From: Sutcliffiella horikoshii
GTDB lineage: Bacteria > Bacillota > Bacilli > Bacillales > Bacillaceae_I
Direction of reading: 5' to 3'
Length of the DNA stretch: 64,000 nt
Assembly: GCF_008180725.1 (NCBI RefSeq)
Contig: NZ_VTEV01000003.1
Location: forward strand, 425,841 to 489,840
Part shown: positions 46,830 to 56,385 of the stretch, one piece after another
How the letters are laid out: the number at the start of each line of letters is the position of its first letter
Position numbering within the stretch: the stretch's first letter is position 1
Notes under the pieces: generated by a model
Seen by the model: the letters and a program-made list of their open reading frames with translations, nothing else
Told to the model about the DNA's origin: nothing
Database searches by the model: none
Position numbers and translations under genes: made by a program

Positions 46830-47474
46830 ATGATTGTAGAAAGAATTATGAAGAAAGATGTTCATACATTACTGCCCACAGATACGGTGGAGCAAGCTCT
46901 TCATCTTATGGAAGAAAAGAATATCCGTCATATTCCTATTGTAAATAATAATCAGCAGTTGGTTGGGATAATATCTGATAGGGATGTTCGAAACGGGCTC
47001 CAGGCAGCATTATATGAAAATAGTGCCCAAGAGGACCTACAGCAGCCTCTATCCAAAGTAATGAAAACAAATCTATTAACAGGACACCCCCTGGATTTCG
47101 TTGAGGAGGTTGCCGCGACTTTTTATGAATATAAGATTGGTTGCCTTCCAATCATACAAGAATCCAAACTCGTAGGAATTGTTACAGAGACGGACCTGCT
47201 CTATACATTTGTACAATTAACAGGAGCAAATCAGCCGGCATCACAGTTCGAAGTAAAAGTCGAAAATATTGCCGGGAAGCTTGCAGAAGTAACCTCCATG
47301 TTAAAGAAACGCAAGCTAAATATCCTTAGTGTGCTTGTCTACCCTCATCAAGATGAGCAGTTCAAAATTCTTGTCTTCCGTGTTCAGACGATGAATCCTA
47401 CAGGTGTCATTCATGACCTGCAGGAAGAAGGCTATGAAGTACTGTGGCCAAACTTGCCGGGTGTAACCTCATGA
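46830..47474 (+). CDS. acuB: AcuB, CBS-ACT regulatory protein
   Basis: 214 residues. Two CBS domains (about 1-130, with GIISDRDVRNGL and GIVTETDLLYTF) and a C-terminal ACT domain (about 137-205). Its role in acetoin/acetate use is genetic only. ATG 46830 follows AAGGAGG. It overlaps acuC by four bases (ATGA), which suggests coupled translation. Confidence 0.95.
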   Translation: MIVERIMKKDVHTLLPTDTVEQALHLMEEKNIRHIPIVNNNQQLVGIISDRDVRNGLQAALYENSAQEDLQQPLSKVMKTNLLTGHPLDFVEEVAATFYEYKIGCLPIIQESKLVGIVTETDLLYTFVQLTGANQPASQFEVKVENIAGKLAEVTSMLKKRKLNILSVLVYPHQDEQFKILVFRVQTMNPTGVIHDLQEEGYEVLWPNLPGVTS

Positions 47475-48649
47475 AAAAAGCGGTCTTTGTGTATTCGGAT
47501 GATTTTCAGACCTATAAGTTCAATGAAAACCATCCCTTTAATCAACTAAGAGTTAAACTCACTTATGACTTGCTACAAAAGAGCAACCTGCTCTCTAGTC
47601 AAGATATCGTTCCACCGAGAATGGCTACTGATGAGGAATTAGCGCTCATTCATGATCCGCGCTATATTGAGGCTGTTAAATTGGCTGGAAAAGGGTTATT
47701 GCCTAAAGAAAAAGCAAACAACTATGGGCTCGGTACAGAAGATACACCTATATTTCCTAATATGCACGAGGCCAGTGCACTGCTTGTCGGCGGAACGTTA
47801 ACAGCTGTCGATCAAGTCATGACAGGAAAATCCGAACATGCCTTAAATCTAGGTGGCGGGCTGCATCATGGTTTCAGGGGAAAGGCATCAGGATTTTGTA
47901 TTTATAATGACACTGCCGTGGCCATTAAGTATCTTCAGGAAAAGTATGGAGCAAGAGTTCTCTACGTAGATACAGATGCCCATCACGGCGACGGTGTGCA
48001 ATGGGCTTTTTACGAGGATCCCAATGTCTGCACCCTTTCCATCCATGAAACAGGACGTTATTTATTCCCTGGGACGGGTAATGTGAATGAACGAGGGCAA
48101 GGGGACGGATATGGGTATTCTTTTAATATACCCCTCGACGCCTTTACAGAGGATGACTCTTTCTTGGAGGTTTATGAACAGTCACTTACAGAAGTGGCTA
48201 ATTTCTTTAAACCAGATGTCATTTTAACCCAAAATGGTGCTGATGCTCATTATTATGATCCACTTACCCATCTGTCCACTTCTATTAAAGTGTATCAAGA
48301 GATTCCAAAGCTTGCTCATAAAATAGCCCATCAATATTGCAAAGGGCGATGGATTGGTGTTGGAGGAGGCGGCTATGATATTTGGAGAGTCGTTCCAAGG
48401 GCATGGTCTCATATTTGGTTAGAGATGATGGAAAAGAACAGTATGCACGGTTCATTGTCAGAAGATTGGATAAACGAGTGGAAAGAAAAGGCACCTGTTC
48501 CGTTGCCTTCCACATGGGAAGACCCTCAGGATCTATATAAACCCATTCCACGAAAACAGGAAATTACGGAGAAAAATAAACAGCTCCTATCAAAAGCACT
48601 ATATCCTATAAGCCACCTGCGGACTGATAATAATTCACAGATTGGATAA
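47471..48649 (+). CDS. acuC: AcuC, class I-type deacetylase
   Basis: 392 residues, HDAC family. AcuC removes acetyl groups from AcsA and so reactivates it. Zinc-site motifs are LGGGLHHGF, DTDAHHGDGVQWAF and QNGADAHYYDP, with the Tyr in GVGGGGYD. ATG 47471 overlaps the acuB stop; the longer upstream frame overlaps acuB in another phase. Ends in a bidirectional hairpin shared with motS. Confidence 0.97.
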   Translation: MKKAVFVYSDDFQTYKFNENHPFNQLRVKLTYDLLQKSNLLSSQDIVPPRMATDEELALIHDPRYIEAVKLAGKGLLPKEKANNYGLGTEDTPIFPNMHEASALLVGGTLTAVDQVMTGKSEHALNLGGGLHHGFRGKASGFCIYNDTAVAIKYLQEKYGARVLYVDTDAHHGDGVQWAFYEDPNVCTLSIHETGRYLFPGTGNVNERGQGDGYGYSFNIPLDAFTEDDSFLEVYEQSLTEVANFFKPDVILTQNGADAHYYDPLTHLSTSIKVYQEIPKLAHKIAHQYCKGRWIGVGGGGYDIWRVVPRAWSHIWLEMMEKNSMHGSLSEDWINEWKEKAPVPLPSTWEDPQDLYKPIPRKQEITEKNKQLLSKALYPISHLRTDNNSQIG

Positions 48650-48651
48650 AG

Positions 48652-48694
48652 AAAAACCAGCACTACGCCGATTAGCGTGAAGAGCTGGTTTTTC
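48652..48694. terminator. Convergent terminator acuC/motS
   Basis: AAAAACCAGC and GCTGGTTTTT with an inner ACTACGC/GCGTGAAG stem. Confidence 0.82.
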
Positions 48695-48700
48695 ACATGT

Positions 48701-49465
48701 TCAGTTTACAATTTCTTCTTTTTGAGGATCGGAAATGACGATCTCTACTCTTCTATTCTTCTGATAGTTAGCATCTGACGTATTCTCTACAATCGGCCTT
48801 GTATCGCCATAACCTACGGCAATAAAGCGCTCAGGATCTAAGTCATGGGAGTCCACCAAATATCGAATGACACTACTTGCCCTCGCTGCAGATAGTTCCC
48901 AGTTAGAAGGGAACTTTTCTGTTGAAATCGGTCTGTTATCGGTATGTCCTTCTATTTTGACCAAGTTAGGAATTTTGGTTAATAATGTTCCTACTTTATC
49001 GAGGAAAGGGTGCGCAATAGGAAGGATTCTTGCTTCAGCTGTCTCATATAAAACTTTTTCCTCAAGCACAAGGACAATCCCGCGCTCTGTCCTGTTGGCT
49101 ACTACTACATCCTCGAGGTCATTTTCAGCTAAAAATGTTTGTACTTCAACAAGCAATTCTTGCAAACTATCTTCATTCGCTTGTGCTTCTTCCTGGTTTT
49201 TTGAAACATCTTCTTGGTTATTGGTCGATTCTGTATTTACAGAGAAATCTGTCGGGTGCTCAAATGGTACAGCGGAAGGATTATAATCCAAGATGTTCAC
49301 TTGCTTGAACGACTCTGCTACAGCTTTAAATTTCACCAAGTCTATTTGTGACATAGAAAATAATAAAATGAAAAATACTAATACAAGCATAAAGAGGTCG
49401 GAAAACGTGACCATCCACTTTGGTGCACCACTTTCAACAGACACCTTTCTTTTACGGCGCTTCAT
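48701..49465 (-). CDS. motS: MotS, Na+-type flagellar stator subunit (MotB family)
   Basis: 254 residues. One membrane helix (about 17-40) with the ion-binding Asp in VTFSDLFML; then a plug/linker and an OmpA-type peptidoglycan-binding domain with IEGHTDNRPIS and FPSNWELSAARASSVIRYL. Pairs with MotP in a second, Na+-driven stator of Bacillus. Overlaps motP by four bases. It is far from the main flagellar operon. Confidence 0.95.
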   Translation of the reverse strand: MKRRKRKVSVESGAPKWMVTFSDLFMLVLVFFILLFSMSQIDLVKFKAVAESFKQVNILDYNPSAVPFEHPTDFSVNTESTNNQEDVSKNQEEAQANEDSLQELLVEVQTFLAENDLEDVVVANRTERGIVLVLEEKVLYETAEARILPIAHPFLDKVGTLLTKIPNLVKIEGHTDNRPISTEKFPSNWELSAARASSVIRYLVDSHDLDPERFIAVGYGDTRPIVENTSDANYQKNRRVEIVISDPQKEEIVN

Positions 49466-50277
49466 TGAAAGTTCTCCTCCAATGTTTCAGCTACTGCTTC
49501 TTCTTTTCTTTCCCGATCTTGATTGGAAAGGAAAGCAGATAGTTTTTCCTCCAAAATTTTAGGATTCTGTCCAGATTGAACGCCGATAACCCCTTCAATA
49601 ATAATTTGTTTTAAAAATACTTCTTTTTCTGTCTTATTTGCAAGTTTACTAGCCATCGGGAGAAATACAAGATTTGCTAAAAGTGTTCCATACAACGTAG
49701 TCAGAATAGCAATGGCCATATTTGGTCCAAGGGTGGTGGGATCGTTTAAGTTTTTCAACATTAGGACCAATCCAATCAACGTACCGATCATCCCCCAAGA
49801 AGGAGCATAATCGCCTGCTTTTTCCAGGATGCTTCTTCCCTTCATATGTCTTTCTTCCATTGCTGAGATTTCAGCATTCATGATGTCATGGATTACTTCA
49901 GGTTCCACTCCATCCACTGCAAGCAGAACGCCCTTTTTAATAAAATCATCTTCTACATCTTCAAGTTCCGCCTCGAGAGCTAATAGCCCCTCTCTTCTAG
50001 CTCGATCTGATAATCGGACAAATGTCTGAATTAAGTTTGGCAGTTCATTTTCTTGTCGGGAAAATGCTGCTTTCATTACGGTAGGCATTACTTTCATTTC
50101 TTTTAGGTTAAAGGTAATTAGTAGCGCTCCAAGTGTTCCTCCAATTACGATTAGAAACGAGGGAAAATGCAAGAAGCTGCTTGCACCGCTGAATCCAGAG
50201 TTGTTAATGATGCCGAATAATATCATTGCTAGACCGAGAACGAGACCTATTGGTGTTAACATATCAAACTTTTTCAT
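49462..50277 (-). CDS. motP: MotP, Na+-type flagellar stator subunit (MotA family)
   Basis: 271 residues with four membrane segments. The proline in the third helix region SWGMIGTLIGLVLML and the loop DDFIKKGVLLAVDG are typical of MotA/PomA proteins. In B. subtilis motPS follows ccpA and is read partly from the ccpA transcript. Here a terminator and element E6 lie between ccpA and motP, so its own promoter may matter more. Confidence 0.95.
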   Translation of the reverse strand: MKKFDMLTPIGLVLGLAMILFGIINNSGFSGASSFLHFPSFLIVIGGTLGALLITFNLKEMKVMPTVMKAAFSRQENELPNLIQTFVRLSDRARREGLLALEAELEDVEDDFIKKGVLLAVDGVEPEVIHDIMNAEISAMEERHMKGRSILEKAGDYAPSWGMIGTLIGLVLMLKNLNDPTTLGPNMAIAILTTLYGTLLANLVFLPMASKLANKTEKEVFLKQIIIEGVIGVQSGQNPKILEEKLSAFLSNQDRERKEEAVAETLEENFQ

Positions 50278-50333
50278 ACTTTCTCCCCTGACCTTAAACG
50301 CTCTTGTTTGTTTTTTATTGATTTACTACACTA

Positions 50334-50465
50334 ACTCCCAGTTTCCTTCCGTTTCAGGTGGTCGCTTTCCGCGGGACGGTGCTTGAGCCTCCTCGGCTTC
50401 TCCTGTGGGGTCTCAAGCTACCGTTACTCCCCCGCTGGAGTCTCTCACCTTACACGCCAGTCAAC
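50334..50465 (+). repeat. Intergenic element E6 (divergent copy)
   Basis: Interior words CTTTCCGCGGGACGGTGCTTG, GGGGTCTCAA and CTCCCCCGCTGGAGTCTC match E4, but the ends are different: CTCCCAGTTTCC and CCAGTCAACTGGGG. It occupies the ccpA-motP spacer. Confidence 0.7.
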
Positions 50466-50508
50466 TGGGGAAAGTGGATTAATCAATTGATTGACATTTT
50501 TAGATAAA

Positions 50509-50549
50509 GAAAGAGGACAAACTTTTTTGGTGGTTGTCCTCTTCTTTTA
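50509..50549 (-). terminator. Terminator of ccpA
   Basis: AAGAGGACAACC, a ten-base loop and GTTTGTCCTCTT, then TCTTT on the minus strand. Confidence 0.75.
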
Positions 50550-50570
50550 CTATCTATATCGACAGTTTTT

Positions 50571-51569
50571 TTATTTTGTTGAGCGTCTAAATTCAATTCT
50601 ATGTGGAAGTACGACAGTTTGATCTTCCACTTTCTCTTTATTCATAAATTTCGTAAGTAGTCTCATGGCTACTGCCCCGATGTCATACATTGGTTGTACA
50701 ACTGTAGAGAGCTGCGGACGGACCATCGTAGCAAGTCTTGTGTTATCGAATCCAATTACTTCAATGTCTTCCGGGATGTTCAATCCGTTGTCTTGAGCAC
50801 CATGGATGACTCCTAAAGCCATTTCATCCGTTCCAACAAAAATCGCAGTTGGGCGGTCTTTCAATGCGATAAGTTTTTCTACCGCTTCTATTCCGGAATC
50901 GTACGAATAGTCACCTTCTAAAACAATCTCCTCATCATAAGAAAGACCCGCATCTTCTAGTGCGCGTTTATAACCAGTCAGTTTTTTCTCTCCATTGATC
51001 GGTTCTTCAAAAAGACCTGACACGTAGCCCACTCGTTTATGCCCTTTTTCAATTAATGCGGTTACAGCATCAAAAGAGGCTTGTACATAATCAATAGTTA
51101 CAGATGGCACTTTGTTGTCTCTTTCAATGGATGCAGCCAATACAATTGGAACTGGTGATCTTTCAAACTCAGCTGCCAACTCTTCTGTTATGTTCCCACT
51201 CATGAAAACAATTCCATCCACTTGTTTGCCAAGCATCGTGTTTAACAGGTGTAATTCCTTGTCTACATTTTGGTCGGAGTTGCTTAAAATGATATTGTAT
51301 TTATACATCGTTGCTATATCTTCAATTCCGCGAGCTAACTCTGCATAGAAGATATTGGAGATATCAGGGATAATAACTCCTACTGTTGTGGTTTTTTTGC
51401 TTGCCAGTCCTCTTGCTACTGCATTTGGACGATATCCAAGCCTTTCAATCGCTTCCAATACTTTTTTTCTTGTGGTTGGTTTTACATTCGGGTTCCCGTT
51501 TACTACACGGGATACCGTTGCCATGGATACATTCGCTTCTCTGGCAACATCATAAATTGTTACATTCAT
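50571..51569 (-). CDS. ccpA: Catabolite control protein CcpA
   Basis: 332 residues, LacI/GalR family. Binds cre sites with HPr-Ser-P to repress or activate carbon genes. The N-terminal helix-turn-helix [22 protein letters not shown] and hinge are exact for Ccp[14 protein letters not shown] and [13 protein letters not shown] are typical. Several cre-like sites in this window are possible targets. Its upstream spacer holds element E7. Confidence 0.98.
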   Translation of the reverse strand: MNVTIYDVAREANVSMATVSRVVNGNPNVKPTTRKKVLEAIERLGYRPNAVARGLASKKTTTVGVIIPDISNIFYAELARGIEDIATMYKYNIILSNSDQNVDKELHLLNTMLGKQVDGIVFMSGNITEELAAEFERSPVPIVLAASIERDNKVPSVTIDYVQASFDAVTALIEKGHKRVGYVSGLFEEPINGEKKLTGYKRALEDAGLSYDEEIVLEGDYSYDSGIEAVEKLIALKDRPTAIFVGTDEMALGVIHGAQDNGLNIPEDIEVIGFDNTRLATMVRPQLSTVVQPMYDIGAVAMRLLTKFMNKEKVEDQTVVLPHRIEFRRSTK

Positions 51570-51639
51570 TCACACACACTCTCCTTCTATATACATGCAT
51601 CTATGTAGGGCAATATTTAATAATTTGTTCTGTAGAACA

Positions 51640-51770
51640 CCGCTGTTGATTTCCGCAAATGGCTTCGCTTATCCAGGGGCGACCTTGAGCCTCCTCGGCA
51701 AGCCTGCGGGGTCTCAATATTGTCGCTACTGTCCCGCCGGAGTCTTCGCCTTTTGCTCCAATCAACAGCT
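51640..51770 (+). repeat. Intergenic element E7 (~130 bp)
   Basis: The cleanest copy: CCGCTGTTGATTTCCGC at one end and GCTCCAATCAACAGCT at the other. It starts 70 bp upstream of the ccpA start codon and so lies in its promoter or leader region; the remaining spacer (to 51940) is AT-rich with no gene. Confidence 0.85.
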
Positions 51771-51940
51771 GGGATACTTCAACAACTTCCATAACACAGC
51801 CAATAAGATAAATTTGGCAAAATAACGCATTTATCTAATAATCATACGTTATTCTAAGCAGACAAGCAATGAATTTACTATACTCCTGCTTATATCTTTT
51901 GCTAAATGTAAACTTTTTATGAAAACTAATGAAAACAGAC

Positions 51941-51970
51941 AAAGACGAGCGTTTAGCGCGCTCGTCTTTG
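51941..51970 (-). terminator. Terminator of aroA
   Basis: AAAGACGAGCG and CGCTCGTCTTT with an eight-base loop, just beyond the stop codon. Confidence 0.85.
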
Positions 51971-51981
51971 TTGAAAATCGA

Positions 51982-53058
51982 TTAAGATTTGTATGCGTAA
52001 TGACTGCGTAGTTCCGTAATGAATTCGTTGAACTGATCAATGTCCATTTGTTGTGCAGCATCAGAAAGTGCTACTGCTGGATCAGGATGAACTTCAGCCA
52101 TAACTCCATCTGCACCTATTGCAAGTGCAGCCTTTGCCGTAGGCAATAGAAGATCTTTTCTACCAGTGGAATGTGTTACATCCACAAATACAGGTAAGTG
52201 AGTTTCTTTCTTTAAAATTGGTACTGCAGAAATATCTAATGTGTTACGTGTCGCTTTTTCGTAAGTTCTAATTCCACGCTCACATAAGATGATTTGATCA
52301 TTACCTTGAGCGATAATGTACTCAGCTGCATTGATGAACTCATCAATCGTAGCTGCAAGTCCTCTTTTTAGAAGGACCGGCTTTTTCACTGCACCAGCTG
52401 CTTTCAGTAGCTCAAAGTTTTGCATGTTACGGGCACCGATTTGAATGACATCTACGTAATCGCATGCAACTTCAATATCAGCTGGGTTGATGATTTCACT
52501 GATAATTGCCATATCAAACTCATCACCAACACGTTTTAAAATTTTTAAGCCTTCCAATCCGAGTCCTTGGAAGTCGTATGGAGAAGTTCTTGGCTTAAAT
52601 GCTCCACCACGTAGAAGTTTTATTCCTTGTGCTTTTGCAGCTTGAGCCACTTGGGCAACCTGTTCATAACTTTCAACGGCGCAAGGGCCAATGATGAAGT
52701 TTTGAGATCCATCGCCAATTTTTACTCCTTTTACTTCAACCACCGTATCTTCTGGTTTTTTCTTACGGGAAACGAGCAGTGCTTTTCTGTGATCATCTTT
52801 TTGCAGTTCAAGTCCTGCTTTGAATATTTCTTTGAATATATGCTGTAAAGTGGAAGTTTCGAAAGGTCCATCGTTATGTTCCGTGATTAAGTCTAACATT
52901 TTTCTTTCACGGACTGGGTCATATCGATTCACACCTTGCGCCTCTTTAAGCTTTCCAATCTCTTGGACAAGCTCACCGCGCTTGTTGATAACCTCTAATA
53001 GTTGTAAGTTTAGTTCTTCGACTTGTTTTCGCAAGGCGTCTAATTCGTTATGACTCAT
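51982..53058 (-). CDS. aroA: Bifunctional DAHP synthase/chorismate mutase
   Basis: 358 residues. An AroQ chorismate mutase domain (about 1-90, [20 protein letters not shown] and [13 protein letters not shown] region) is fused to a type I-beta DAHP synthase (about 100-358, with [29 protein letters not shown] and [10 protein letters not shown]). It makes DAHP from PEP and erythrose-4-phosphate; chorismate and prephenate feed back through the mutase domain. The B. subtilis name is aroA. ATG 53058 follows GAAAGGAT-type site. Confidence 0.97.
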   Translation of the reverse strand: MSHNELDALRKQVEELNLQLLEVINKRGELVQEIGKLKEAQGVNRYDPVRERKMLDLITEHNDGPFETSTLQHIFKEIFKAGLELQKDDHRKALLVSRKKKPEDTVVEVKGVKIGDGSQNFIIGPCAVESYEQVAQVAQAAKAQGIKLLRGGAFKPRTSPYDFQGLGLEGLKILKRVGDEFDMAIISEIINPADIEVACDYVDVIQIGARNMQNFELLKAAGAVKKPVLLKRGLAATIDEFINAAEYIIAQGNDQIILCERGIRTYEKATRNTLDISAVPILKKETHLPVFVDVTHSTGRKDLLLPTAKAALAIGADGVMAEVHPDPAVALSDAAQQMDIDQFNEFITELRSHYAYKS

Positions 53059-53230
53059 ATAATTTCATCCTTTCTGTATTTATAACAGTACCGAGTTGTG
53101 GTACATTTCTATTATTAATTAGTTATTATAAACGATGACTTTCTGATTGTCACGGATTTTTTCTTTATTAATTAAACGCTTTTAAGCGGTAAAGTATTAT
53201 ATGATGCTACATAGGGATGGTGAATCTTTT

Positions 53231-55393
53231 TTGATTTTCGCATTAGATATTGGGACAAGATCAGTAGTTGGCCTGCTGTTAGAACAAGATCAGAGTAAGT
53301 TCCGTATTAAGGATATAGTAGTAAAAGAGCACGAAGAACGGGCCATGTTAGATGGTCAAATTCATGATATTTTGGCAGTCTCAAAAGTAATTACATATGT
53401 GAAAGAAAAGTTAGAAGAAAAACATGGACCATTAAAAAAAGTATGCGTCGCTGCAGCAGGACGGGCATTAAAGACTCAAACAGCCTACGCGATACAAGAT
53501 ATAAAAGGAAAGGCATTGTTTACGGAAGACGATATATTCTTATTAGAACTTTCTGCTGTTCAAGAGGCGCAAAGAAAGTTACTCCAAGAAAGTGAAATTG
53601 ACTATATTAATCAGTATTTCTGCGTCGGATATTCAGTGCTTAGGTATTACTTAGATGAAGAAGAAATAGGCAGCCTGCTCGATCAAAGGGGGGAAAAAGC
53701 ATCAGTTGAAATCATTTCGACCTTCTTGCCTAAAATTGTAGTAGAATCATTGATTTCAGCCCTCCAACGCTCTGATCTTCAACTTGAGGCACTGACACTT
53801 GAACCAATTGCGGCTATTAATGCTCTCATTCCTCCTTCTATGAGAAGATTGAATGTTGCCTTAGTAGACATTGGTGCTGGAACATCTGATGTCGCAATCT
53901 CTATGGATGGGACCGTCACTGCATACGGAATGGTCCCTGTTGCAGGAGATGAAATTACGGAAGGTTTGAGTGATGCATTTCTATTAGACTTTCCACAGGC
54001 GGAACAGGCAAAACGAGACTTGCTCCATTATGAGGAAGTTACTTTTACCGATATTCTTGGCTTTCAACAAACCCTTTCCAAACAGGAAATGGTAGATCAG
54101 ATTTTCTCATCCATTGAAAAACTCGCATCCTCTATCACAAAGGAAATAAAGAGGCAAAATAACCAGATAGCACCCAAGGCAGTCATGCTTGTTGGAGGCG
54201 GAAGCCTAACCCCCTCCTTGCCTTCTCTCATCGCAGAAAAACTGGGCTTACCCGAAAATCGAGTGGCAATTCGTGGAGTTGATGCGATCCAACAATTGGA
54301 TCAAACAGACATTCCTGTACAAGGACCTGAATATATCACACCTGTAGGGATTGCCATTGCCGCAAAGGAAAAGCCAATTGAATATGTTTCTGTTACTGTT
54401 AATGAGCTCCCCGTTCGTTTATTTGATGTAAAAAAATTGACCATCGGAGACAGCCTTTTAGCTGCTGGTATCAGTATCAACAAATTGGTTGGAAAGCCAG
54501 GCTTGGCATTAATGGTAGAAGTGAATGGAAAAAGTATGACATGCCCAGGAAGTTTTGGAGAGGCACCTAAGATATTAAGAAACGGGCAGCCTGCTCAAAG
54601 CTTCGATCCAATTGAAAACGGCGATGTCATTTTGGTGGAAAAAGGTGTGGATGGAAAATCAGCCGCTCTAACTATCACGGAGGTTATAGGGTCAGCGTTA
54701 CCTACCATTTCAGTTTCTGTGAACGGCCTTTCTAAAACGATCAATCCCAGCATACTCCTTAACGGTCAACCTACTGCTTTAGAACAACCACTCGCAGACC
54801 GTGACAAGGTTACTTACGCTTATCCGGATACCATAGGAGAGCTCCTTATACAAAACTGTAATATTGCAGAGCAAGATCTAGAACCGTTTTACCTATTCAT
54901 CAATGATGAAAAAACCAACCTATCACCCTTTTCTGTCCAAGTTAAAAAGAATGGAAAACAAGTGTCAATAGATGATCATTTTTCAACTGATGACAATATC
55001 GTATGGGAAAAAGGAAGCACACCTACAGTAAAAATGCTTTCAATTGTTCAGCAGTATGAAACAAAAGAAGAAATAGCAGTAACTTACAAAGGGAAAAAAG
55101 TTGTTTTGAGTAAGGTGTTGCTTGAATTTTATCGAAATGGGCAGTTGCTTTTAGAAGAGGATTTATTAAACAGAGGCGATCATTTACAAGTGATGGTCAG
55201 ACGCAAGGAGCCATTCATTTTCCAAGATATGTTTCGCTTCGTAGACATCGACAGACCACAAGGGGCCGGATCCTTTATATTAAAGAAAAATGGAACGGAA
55301 GCCTCCTTCTACGATTTTATCGATCATGGAGATGAGTTAGATATAGAGTGGAAAAGCAAACTTCTTGAAGCGAACATAAAAGATAAAGTTTGA
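53231..55393 (+). CDS. FtsA/PilM-type actin homologue with C-terminal tandem repeats
   Basis: About 720 residues; FtsA is normally 400-450. Residues 1-370 are an FtsA/PilM-like actin fold: FALDIGTRSVVG (phosphate 1), VALVDIGAGTSDVAIS (phosphate 2), MLVGGGSLTPSLP (adenosine), with GRALKTQT and CVGYSVLRYYLD of the inserted 1C subdomain. Residues about 390-710 carry four to five ~60-residue repeats, each with an NG turn (Asn451, 511, 574, 636, 687) and a GD/D-x-V/I/L strand (NGDVILVEKG, RGDHLQVMV, HGDELDIEW), resembling beta-grasp modules. No C-terminal membrane helix is seen. TTG 53231 is eight bases after GGTGA; ATG 53201 is an alternative. Function unknown. Confidence 0.85.
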   Translation: MIFALDIGTRSVVGLLLEQDQSKFRIKDIVVKEHEERAMLDGQIHDILAVSKVITYVKEKLEEKHGPLKKVCVAAAGRALKTQTAYAIQDIKGKALFTEDDIFLLELSAVQEAQRKLLQESEIDYINQYFCVGYSVLRYYLDEEEIGSLLDQRGEKASVEIISTFLPKIVVESLISALQRSDLQLEALTLEPIAAINALIPPSMRRLNVALVDIGAGTSDVAISMDGTVTAYGMVPVAGDEITEGLSDAFLLDFPQAEQAKRDLLHYEEVTFTDILGFQQTLSKQEMVDQIFSSIEKLASSITKEIKRQNNQIAPKAVMLVGGGSLTPSLPSLIAEKLGLPENRVAIRGVDAIQQLDQTDIPVQGPEYITPVGIAIAAKEKPIEYVSVTVNELPVRLFDVKKLTIGDSLLAAGISINKLVGKPGLALMVEVNGKSMTCPGSFGEAPKILRNGQPAQSFDPIENGDVILVEKGVDGKSAALTITEVIGSALPTISVSVNGLSKTINPSILLNGQPTALEQPLADRDKVTYAYPDTIGELLIQNCNIAEQDLEPFYLFINDEKTNLSPFSVQVKKNGKQVSIDDHFSTDDNIVWEKGSTPTVKMLSIVQQYETKEEIAVTYKGKKVVLSKVLLEFYRNGQLLLEEDLLNRGDHLQVMVRRKEPFIFQDMFRFVDIDRPQGAGSFILKKNGTEASFYDFIDHGDELDIEWKSKLLEANIKDKV

Positions 55394-55410
55394 TCATTAT
55401 TAGTCCAAAA

Positions 55411-55446
55411 TAAAACGAACGTGCAAAGTCGCACGTTCGTTTTATT
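55411..55446. terminator. Convergent terminator FtsA-like/ytxJ
   Basis: AAAACGAACGTGC, AAAGTC loop, complement and TTTATTTT; overlaps the last codons of ytxJ. Confidence 0.88.
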
Positions 55447-55768
55447 TTACATTCTCTTGAAGGGAAGAATAAGTTATCTTCCAGTGAGATGCATTCCAAG
55501 CAACTTTTCCATCTTTAAAAAGCAAAGCTTGCGGTGATTCATGCTTAACATCAAATGTCTCCGCGATGTGATTGGAGAGCGGTCTAGCTTCTTGGACATT
55601 CAAATAAAAACATGGAACCTGATTTTGGTCTGCTACAAAGTTCTCGAATTCTTCGAATGCAGCATGACTGATTGGACAAGTTGTACTGTTTTTGAAAAAC
55701 AAAAAAGTCTTATTTTCTTGGACGATTTGATCGAATTCTTCTACAGATTGTACGATGGTTTTACTCAT
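55442..55768 (-). CDS. ytxJ: Monothiol bacilliredoxin YtxJ (BrxC)
   Basis: 108 residues of thioredoxin fold with the TCPIS active site (single Cys) in FKNSTTCPISHAAF. It belongs to the BrxC/YtxJ family, which reverses bacillithiolation. ATG 55768 follows AAAGGG at eight bases. In B. subtilis it is the third gene of ytxGHJ; here a terminator separates it from ytxH. Confidence 0.93.
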   Translation of the reverse strand: MSKTIVQSVEEFDQIVQENKTFLFFKNSTTCPISHAAFEEFENFVADQNQVPCFYLNVQEARPLSNHIAETFDVKHESPQALLFKDGKVAWNASHWKITYSSLQENVK

Positions 55769-55802
55769 ACTTGACACCCTTTCTATATGAATTATGTAAA
55801 TT

Positions 55803-55840
55803 AAAAACGGCGAAGTTATCATACCACTTCGCCGTTTTAT
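55803..55840 (-). terminator. Terminator of ytxGH
   Basis: AAAACGGCGAAGT, a nine-base loop, the complement and TTTTTAA on the minus strand. Confidence 0.85.
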
Positions 55841-55859
55841 TCTCAAGTTATGAGATTGC

Positions 55860-56372
55860 TTATTTTTCTTCTTTGTCCTCTTCGCTTGCAGATAGCTTTT
55901 TCTCTACGTCTTCTAACGCAGCTTTTGTATCTTCAAGTCGCTTCTTCACTTCATCCGTCATTTCATCAGATTCTGTTTCGATAGCAGTAGCCGCTTCTGA
56001 GATGATATCTTGAACCTGCTCTTGCAGCTCCATGGATACATCGCCATTTTTATCACGCAATTGTTTTACCTTATCCATCACTTGTTGTGTTTGATCAGTA
56101 ATGGCCTTAGTCAACTGGTTTTTCTTATCTTTTGCAGTTTCAGCTAATTCAGTAGTATATTCAGTAGCTTGAACCTTCCAGTTATCTGTTCTTTCTTTTA
56201 ATTGAGTCGCCTGGTCCGTGATATCTTCACGAAGCTCTCTACCGGATTTTGGAGCCAGGAACAATGCAGTTGTAGCTCCCACAATTCCACCAATAAGTGT
56301 ACCGATTAAAAAGTCCTTCGTATTAATACCGTCAGTGTTCGTGTTCATCTCTTTCTTGTTCTCTTCGCTCAT
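55860..56372 (-). CDS. ytxH: YtxH-family general stress protein
   Basis: 170 residues. One small-residue membrane helix (about 19-38, FLIGTLIGGIVGATTALFLA) followed by the family motif PKSGRELREDI and a long charged amphipathic helix. In B. subtilis it is a sigma-B/sigma-H stress gene. ATG 56372 follows GAGGAGG. It lies 13 bp after ytxG in one operon. Confidence 0.94.
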   Translation of the reverse strand: MSEENKKEMNTNTDGINTKDFLIGTLIGGIVGATTALFLAPKSGRELREDITDQATQLKERTDNWKVQATEYTTELAETAKDKKNQLTKAITDQTQQVMDKVKQLRDKNGDVSMELQEQVQDIISEAATAIETESDEMTDEVKKRLEDTKAALEDVEKKLSASEEDKEEK

Positions 56373-56385
56373 TTCCGATTCCTCC

